A stretch of 64,000 nt of DNA. Source: Euonymus europaeus (taxonomy: Eukaryota; Streptophyta; Magnoliopsida; Celastrales; Celastraceae). Position numbers and translations under genes: made by a program. The notes under the pieces were generated by a model. That model saw nothing but the letters and a program-made list of their open reading frames with translations, searched no databases and was not told the DNA's origin. Shown in pieces: positions 58,100 to 64,000 of the stretch. The stretch spans positions 18,003,001 through 18,067,000 of the forward strand of contig OY756971.1 in NCBI GenBank assembly GCA_963580455.1, given 5' to 3'. Within the stretch, counting starts at the first letter, position 1; the number at the start of each line of letters is the position of its first letter.

Positions 58100-58717
58100 C
58101 CGGCACTAATTCCGTCACTAATTGTCGGTAAAAAAATTTAATAGAAAAATCCGTGTCTAATTCCGTCACAAAATATACTTTTAACTCTCTCAATATTTTA
58201 ATTGTGGTGTTATATATTTCAGAACTAAAAATCCATAAATGTGTTATTTAATAATAAAAATTATTATTTTTAAATAAATTGATTAATATTTTTGAAAATA
58301 ATCAATTTTTTAAATTATCTCATGTTTCTTCCAATTATAATACATATTTTATTGAATTAATTTTTTTTAAAATTATTTATTTTGTGACGGAAATTCCGTC
58401 GCAAATTCCATAACTAAATATTTTGTGACAACATTTTTCCGTTGCAGAATTCCGTCACTTAATTCCGTCATTAATATTTTTGTGACGGAATTTTTCCGTC
58501 ACTAAATGCCGTCACTATTATTGCCACGGATGTTTTCTGTCACAAAATTCTGTCATTGATATTTAGTGACGGAAACTTTTCCGTCAATAATTTTAGCGAC
58601 GACGGTTTTAGTGACGGAAAAAAATCCGTCACCAATTCCGTCACTAAGTTAATTAGTGACAGAAAATTGGTTGTTTGTGACGGATTTTTCCGTCACAAAA
58701 TAGAGGTTTTCTTGTAG
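58100..58717 (-). mobile_element. CACTA element terminus with subterminal repeats
   Basis: The sequence ends (plus strand) ...GGTTTTCTTGTAGTG at 58717. On the minus strand this is CACTACAAGAAAACC, the diagnostic CACTA (En/Spm) TIR. The 600 bp inward contain about 20 copies of the TTCCGTCAC / GTGACGGAA motif in both orientations, as in CACTA subterminal arrays. The other TIR and a transposase were not found, so the element may be truncated or may extend left beyond what I can recognise. Confidence 0.82.
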
Positions 58718-58720
58718 TGA

Positions 58721-59864
58721 GGGTTGTCTGACTCTGTAGTTGTTCGAAGGAGCTATCTATGAAAAATATATAGCTTTTGGGAGGCGGCCCCCTCGAAGTG
58801 GTCCGTGTGCTTTTCTTGATTTTTCCTGCAGCAGAGTTCAAGATCCTATCGGGAAACTTCAACGACGTAGCGATAGACAAGATTGATGGGATGATCGGCT
58901 GGTCCTGCCAAGGCAATAACAAGTTGAAAAAAGAAGAATGTATAAACTAGACGAGAAGATGAAGTGTTTGTTACTAGAGACTTGAACGAATAGGGTTGGA
59001 AAATGTGATTTTTTATGACGTTTGAGATCCCCACAAACTTGTGACAAGTCACTCTCGTTTAGTGGTCATGGAAGACGTTATTGCCATGTCAGCACAATTA
59101 AACGGAACACAAACAGTCAATGTGCCACGTTGGCATGTTGAGTGACCAAAAAATTGAAAATCTAAGTCACAACTATGACACAAATTGAAATATTGGATGA
59201 TCAAAATACATATTCTGAATTTCGATGATGAAAATAAAAAAATGATTAATTTTTCCGTGACCAAAAGTATATTTATTCCAAATTCTAAGTAGGGATGACA
59301 TCTTTGTTAGTTTAACTTTCTCTCCCACACAGATCATGCAACAACTTTTTCCTTAAAAAAATTTCAAAACGTTTGGTCTCTTAAAATATAATTCGGATTT
59401 CAAAAAAATCATATTTTTAGAATCAGTGCAAGAAACTCTTTACAGCAAAACTCATTGTCGAAAGTTTCAACTATTAAAAAAGTGATATTCCCAAAGCAAT
59501 GAAATTTCACTAAAATTGTAAAAAATGAGCCAAAAAAGTTACATTTAGTCTCAAAAAAATTAAAAATAATTTCACTAAAACAGTGATTTGAGTCTATAAA
59601 TGTGAAATATGAACTAAATTCACATTTCAAAAAAAAATTGCAATATGTCACAAAAAATGAAAATTCACATAAACAGTGAAAATTGGCCTAAAAACGTTGA
59701 ATTTGAGATAAAAAAAAATACTTTACAAGAAAGTGAAATTTTAAGGATGAAATTTTAGAATAAATTCAGATTTCAAAAATTAAAATATTTCATAAAAACA
59801 GTGAAAATTGGTTCAAAAAATACTTCTAAAAAAGTGAAATCGAGCCTAAAAAATGTAAAATTTT
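58721..59864. other. Spacer with a degenerate A-rich array (about 59400-59860)
   Basis: 58720-59280 has no recognised gene. From about 59400 the words 'gtgaaattt', 'aaaaatg', 'acagtgaaaattgg' and 'cctaaaaa' recur every ~50 bp in drifting form up to the start of MULE-3. It is a decayed minisatellite-like stretch, A/T-rich and non-coding. Confidence 0.5.
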
Positions 59865-60397
59865 GGGGAAATTACACAAAAGTCATATATTGTGCCACCG
59901 TTTGTCATTAAGTCACTTTTTTCTTATTTACCATCTAGTCATAGTTTTTGTTGACTTTCAAAAGGGGAGAGAGAAGTTATTTTTCATAATACCATTATTG
60001 CCCTTATGAGGCGCGGACCATATAGTGTATATAAGCTGTATAGGAATTGCTTTTACAGAGGAGTGTAGTTCATGGTGAGGGGTAGCTGGCGGTGAGTTCA
60101 TACGAGTGAGGGGGAGCTGGGGGTGAGCTACGTTGTGGTGGGGGCAGCTATTGGTGAGTTTCGGACAAGTAAGCAAGGGTGAGATCCGGACTGATGGTGA
60201 GCTCAGGTGTGGTGGGGGAGCTGTTGGTGAGTTTCCTACGAGTAAGTAACTGTGAGATCCGGCGTCAGGTTTCTTCTTTTCTTTCTGGATCCGGATCGAT
60301 TTTCGTGTTCTCTTGGTAGACATTTTTCTTGGCAACAGTTCTGGTTCAGTTTACATTTTGTTTTGTTTTTTGGGTTTTCTGTTGGTTCTGGGTAGTG

Positions 60398-62885
60398 ATG
60401 AGTTCCAATATCTTTCTTATGTGCAAGTATAAGACTGATGTGGTACCGATAATGGTTGATCTTGATTGTGGTTATGATGTGTTCTTGAGGAGGTTGTGTG
60501 AAAAATTTGTTTCATTAGAGATTGATAAAGTTTCGTTGACATATTCTGTTCCAGGGTATGATAGGTGCATTATTAAGGGTGAACGTGATTTTATGACAAT
60601 GACATCTTTAGTCTTTGCATTTGGGTTGAGATTTGTTGATGTTGTTGTGTCGAATGTGGGGAGTAATGGGGGTGCTAGCATGGGTAGTGTCAACATTTTA
60701 GATATAATGGGTGATAATGTTAGTCTGAATGATATTATAATTGCTAGTGATACTGTCAATTTGGCCGATACTGTTGTGGAGGTTGATATTGTTAACGACG
60801 AGCATAAATTTGATGCATATAATTCATCTTCCGACAGTAACAGAAATCGTTTATCTGTTAGTTGATCTGGAGAAATTAGCCATATCGGACAGGTATTTTA
60901 TAAATGTGTAACTGAATTTAGGAGTGTTTTATGCCGATATTCAATGGAGAAAGGTTTTGGATTTGATTACATAAGGAATAATGATTGTAGGGTTGAGGCG
61001 CATTGTTCGAACAAGTTTTCACATGGGTGCAAGTGGTATCATTGTTGTCCTTTGGTATTAAGTAGAGGAAAAAAATAAGAGATTGACTGCTAAAGTTATA
61101 TCATGTTTGGTTGTTGGGTTGTTGAAGGAGAAGCCGTCATTGTGTCCTGGTGACATTGTTTCTCACTTTTTGCTGTGTTATGGGTACACGATTACTTATA
61201 GAAAGGCTTGGATGGCTTTGGAAAAGGCGAAGGGTGAGATTTTTGGTGATTCTTCGGATTCATTCAAACAATTGCGGTGGTATGTAAGGGCTACCGTTTC
61301 AGAAAATCCAGGAAGTCACATTGTTTTAGATGTTGATGAGGATTCTATGAGATTTCGAAGATTGTTTGTTGCGTTCCATGAATGTATTCATGGATTTAAC
61401 TATTGTCGACCAATGCTTTTCATTGATGAGACATTTCTTAAAGGGAGATTTAAGGGTGTATTGTTTTCTGCAGTTGGAAAAAACGGAAATCAAGGTGATA
61501 TAATGTCAATTATGTTTTCTAATACTGCCTTCTTTTTATGATACTGTTGAATTTTATGATACTATTGTTGATGGTGATACTATTGACATGGTGATACTGT
61601 ACACCAGTAGATACTGTCAATCTTTTCTTTTTTAATATTGTCTACTGTTATTATATTATTGAATTTTATGATACTATTTGAGATGCTGATACTGTACAAC
61701 AGTAGGTAATTGGCTAGTATTTTTCATATTTTTTGTTGTTGTTGTTTATTTTGTAGGGCTTTATCCATTGGCTTATGTGGTCGTCTTGTCAGAAAAGATT
61801 TGGTTTTTGGAAGAATTGCGCTCTATCGTTTCTCCAAATAGGGAGCTGACATTTTTGTCTGATCGTAACGTTGGCCTAATGCAAGCTTTGCCAAAGGTAT
61901 TTCCCATGGCAAATCATTTTTATTGTTTGCAGCATTTGAAGATGAACCTGAGGGATAAGTTTAGTGGACGAGGGTACTCTAATACTCATAGGGAGAGGAT
62001 GGTTTGCCTATTAAGGGAGTGTGCACATGCTCCTACTGTTTCTTTGTTCAATGAGAAGCTCTTGAAGTTAAAGACGAATGGGGGGTTATAGTTGAGAGAT
62101 TGTTGGAGGATTTGTCATTCAAGAGTTGGTCGAACGCTCATGGTCGGGGGTGTCGGTATGGTGAGATGACATCGAATGCAGTTGAGTCATTTAATGTGTG
62201 GATTAGTGATTGTCGCAACTTGCCTATAACGCAGTTGGTTGATAGATTGAGGATAAAGTTGATGAATATGTTTGATACTCGGAGGTCGGAGTCAGGTGAT
62301 GCTTACATAATAATGTTATAATTGTTGTTCACATTTTTGTTGTTGTCAGCAATGTGATTATTGATCATTTTTTGTTTTTTTTTAGAGGAATGGTATGGGG
62401 TTGTTTGTCCTAAAATGTTGAAGAAAGTTAGCGAGTATGGAGATGTTGGACGTCAGTGGAATATACGAAGGTCAGTTGATAATGTTTATGAAGTGTATTC
62501 AGATCCTTCGGTCCGCGTAGACATAGGTAGACGAACATGTTCTTGTTCAATGTGGCAGATTAAGGGGTTTCCTTGTGTTCATGCGGTTGCTGCTATTATG
62601 AAATCGAAGAAGCTTGTGGAGGATTACATCGAGTACTACTTTCATGTTGATGCTTTTCAGAGATCATATGCAGAAGCAATTAACCCTATTCCGACGTCCT
62701 TGAAGGCGGATTTTGAGAGTGATGTTGATTTTGATATTTTGCCTCCACAACTTAATAGGGTTGCTGGTCATCCTAAAAAGAGGAAATTTAGATCCAGAGG
62801 GGAGAGGGTAAAGAAGATTAGATGTGGTCGGTGTGGTAAGCTTGGTGATCATAATCGAAAGACATGCAAGGAACCGGTTGTTTGA
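60398..62885 (+). pseudogene. MULE-3 transposase (PB1-like, MuDR DBD, MULE DDE, SWIM, zinc knuckle), lightly damaged
   Basis: The N-terminal PB1-like domain (60398-60660) and Asp/Thr-rich linker run to a TGA at 60863. The same frame continues through 'FRSVLCRYSMEKGFGFDY' and 'FSHGCKWYHC' of the MuDR DNA-binding region to about 61076, and then the frame shifts. 61083-61494 carries 'PMLFIDETFLKGRFKG' with the first catalytic Asp. A 262-bp GT-AG intron (61495-61756) follows; the exon from 61757 has 'LTFLSDRNVGLMQALPKVFP' (second Asp). A G-run frameshift near 62080 precedes 'SNAVESFNVWI' (Glu). After a second intron (to about 62385) come the SWIM finger 'CSCSMWQIKGFPCVHAV' (62539-62590) with all ligands and the knuckle CGRCGKLGDHNRKTC. 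The lesions are few: one stop and about two frameshifts. Confidence 0.87.
61495..61756 (+). other. Transposase intron filled with GATACTG-type repeats
   Basis: Splice borders GT (61495) and AG (61756) restore the frame between 'KNGNQ' and 'LYPLAYVVV', as in uninterrupted MULE transposases. GATACT occurs about eight times in its first 200 bp. Confidence 0.8.
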
Positions 62886-62989
62886 TAACAAGCCTTTTTT
62901 ATGTGTTATGTTGTCATGACAGATTTTTGATAATGTTTTATACATTATATTTGTGTATTTTAGGGGGTTGACGTTCTTGATACAGATTA

Positions 62990-63230
62990 GTAATTATGGT
63001 TTGATGAACTGGAGAAGCAGTATCAACAGTATTAGCAGTATAAACAGTATTAGCAGTTTTCTCTTGATAAGTAGTATTAGGATAATTAGTATGGCAAATT
63101 GGGTCATGAACAACATCAGTATTGTTGTGCGGATGAGTAGTATCAGTGGTGTGAGTAGTATTATCAGTGTAAGAACTACTAATATTATACACAATATCAA
63201 TAGTATCACTTGCATCATTGGAGTCAAGAT
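62990..63230. repeat. AGTATTA / AGTATCA motif array
   Basis: 'agcagtatcaacagtattagcagtataaacagtattag' and looser copies run to about 63230. The same words appear again at 63752-63803 and, inverted, at 61541-61690. The array lies between the two converging genes of MULE-3. Confidence 0.85.
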
Positions 63231-63332
63231 GAGTTAAGATTGTCAATAACGAGTCAACAACAGAGTTAGCATACATAATATAACTGTGATGCGTCTACTA
63301 CATATTTAGTATCAACAACGGAGATCTCAGAT

Positions 63333-64000
63333 CTATGCATTCTCAATCTTGTAGTCGTTTACAAATTTAGCCACCATTTGTGCTTTGAATATTCTCATTT
63401 TGTCAAGAGGCAATGATTCCTCAACTGCTTCATGTTTCGCCAACTTGGACATGATGTAACATACATGATATCCGCAATCAACCCTGAAATTAATGTTAAT
63501 GACAAATATCAGTCTGCTTTTACTAATAAATTTAATTTGTATTAAGATTTCATAGTATTCCGGGACTTACGATCCGAGTTCTTGTTGAGGAAAATTCTCG
63601 ACTGCAGATAACTCAAAGTTGAATTTCTCTTGGCTAAGTTCTTCCACGAGTGTAAAGCTTGGTTCTGTTTTTTGTGCCTTCTCCCATTGGTATCGAACGC
63701 TCTCAACATACTTTTTCTGTCATGAATGTAACAAAACAAAATATAAGTAAAATGTACCATATTAACAGTATTAACAGTATTACTATATTAACAGTATTAA
63801 AAGCATCAATCTAAATAAGCTTACCAGCAACTTTGCATCATCAAGATAATGGTTTCTGATGGAATCTCTTGGTAGCAGGCTGTTGTAGTGGTACCATTTG
63901 ATGTCGGCATAATCAAATACTAGTAATGTCTAATGATTGCAGGGCATATGTGGTGCAAGGCCTCCATTTGAGTTCATTGGGAACATATGATAACGTGGGA
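63333..64000 (-). pseudogene. Ulp1-type (C48) SUMO-protease-like gene, C-terminal exons, cut by the window edge
   Basis: Three minus-strand exons: before 63825 (continuing beyond the window), 63716-63571 and 63483-63333 (stop TAG), with GT/AG introns. The first has the catalytic-His strand, 'CNH' followed by TAG where Trp is expected (63930-63932), then 'TLLVFDYADIKWYHYNSL', matching Ulp1's HW..VxxD...YDSL. The third has the nucleophile: 'QQELGSVDCGYHVCYIM', with Gln six residues before DCG as in the family, spliced across the second intron. His, Asp, Gln and Cys can all be located. Ulp1 enzymes process and remove SUMO; for MULE-borne copies the role is unknown. The nonsense codon beside the His argues the copy is inactive, unless it is a sequencing error. 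The N-terminus lies outside the window. Confidence 0.85.

Larger units (their letters stand above)
59865..64000 (+). mobile_element. MULE-3: MuDR-type element with convergent Ulp1-like gene (right end outside window)
   Basis: Sequence from GGGGAAATTACACAAAAGTC (59865) looks like a MULE terminus, placed about 530 bp before the transposase start. The second TIR is not in the window, so the left edge is provisional. A transposase is on + (60398-62885) and an Ulp1-type protease gene is on - (64000-63333), with tails converging on 62886-63332. Repeats of AGTATTA/GATACTG words fill the introns and the intergenic part. This layout of transposase plus Ulp1 is known for plant 'Kaonashi'-type MULEs; assignment to that group is by architecture. 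Confidence 0.8.

Noticed and set aside
59400..59860. CRISPR-like or true tandem array
   Set aside because: Repeats are degenerate, A-rich and without constant spacers, in a plant genome; it is a decayed simple-sequence region.
62938..63276. Open reading frames on both strands across the AGTATTA array
   Set aside because: Low-complexity products (runs of Ser/Ile/Asn on +, Thr/Asp/Asn on -) follow from the repeat itself. The minus frame lies after the stop of the Ulp1-like gene.

Overview
The window is plant nuclear DNA, most likely from a broad-leaved (eudicot) species. It is AT-rich and intron-containing, with three recognisable host genes set in a dense, nested accumulation of plant transposable elements. 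No prokaryotic, organellar, CRISPR, rRNA or intact tRNA feature was seen. The species cannot be named from this sequence.

Host genes. (1) 8254-10344 (+): a two-exon leucine-rich-repeat receptor-like protein with a pseudokinase domain, like the 'probable inactive receptor kinase' group. (2) 34005-35918 (-): a two-exon SPRY-domain protein with an N-terminal membrane anchor. (3) 49830-56243 (+): a nine-exon cytoplasmic poly(A)-binding protein with four RRMs and a C-terminal MLLE domain. It is preceded by a promoter with TGGGCC (site II) motifs, a telo-box and a TATA box.

Mobile DNA, left to right: a copia pol fragment (1-680, -); a complete but decayed Mutator-like element (MULE) with ~200-bp terminal inverted repeats and a perfect 9-bp target duplication (3215-7236); a MULE carrying an OTU-protease-like region (10903-15186) that is hit by LTR-like sequence and a 371-bp tandem duplication; a copia LTR with its primer-binding site (about 17094-17793); a hAT relic with a BED-finger remnant (17997-19438); and a second, much better preserved OTU-bearing MULE (20880-27888, -) that hosts a Stowaway MITE, a foldback MITE and a solo LTR. 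Further right are a copia deletion derivative (30018-32566, -), an inverted-repeat MITE (36624-36960), a LINE 3' end (37330-38460) abutting the 3' end of a probable gene-capturing Helitron (38461 to about 45046, -), a Ty3/gypsy deletion derivative with perfect TSD (45231-48313), a CACTA terminus (58100-58717), and a third MULE (59865 to beyond the window) that has a transposase on + and, convergently, the C-terminal half of an Ulp1-type (C48) SUMO-protease-like gene on -.

The main theme is that two structurally different MULE groups here carry ubiquitin/SUMO-type cysteine-protease genes next to, or in frame with, their transposase (OTU in two elements, Ulp1 in one). Other points of interest are the kinase exon pieces inside the probable Helitron, an AGTATTA/GATACT motif cluster confined to the Ulp1-MULE, and target-site duplications that allow the order of nested insertions to be read.
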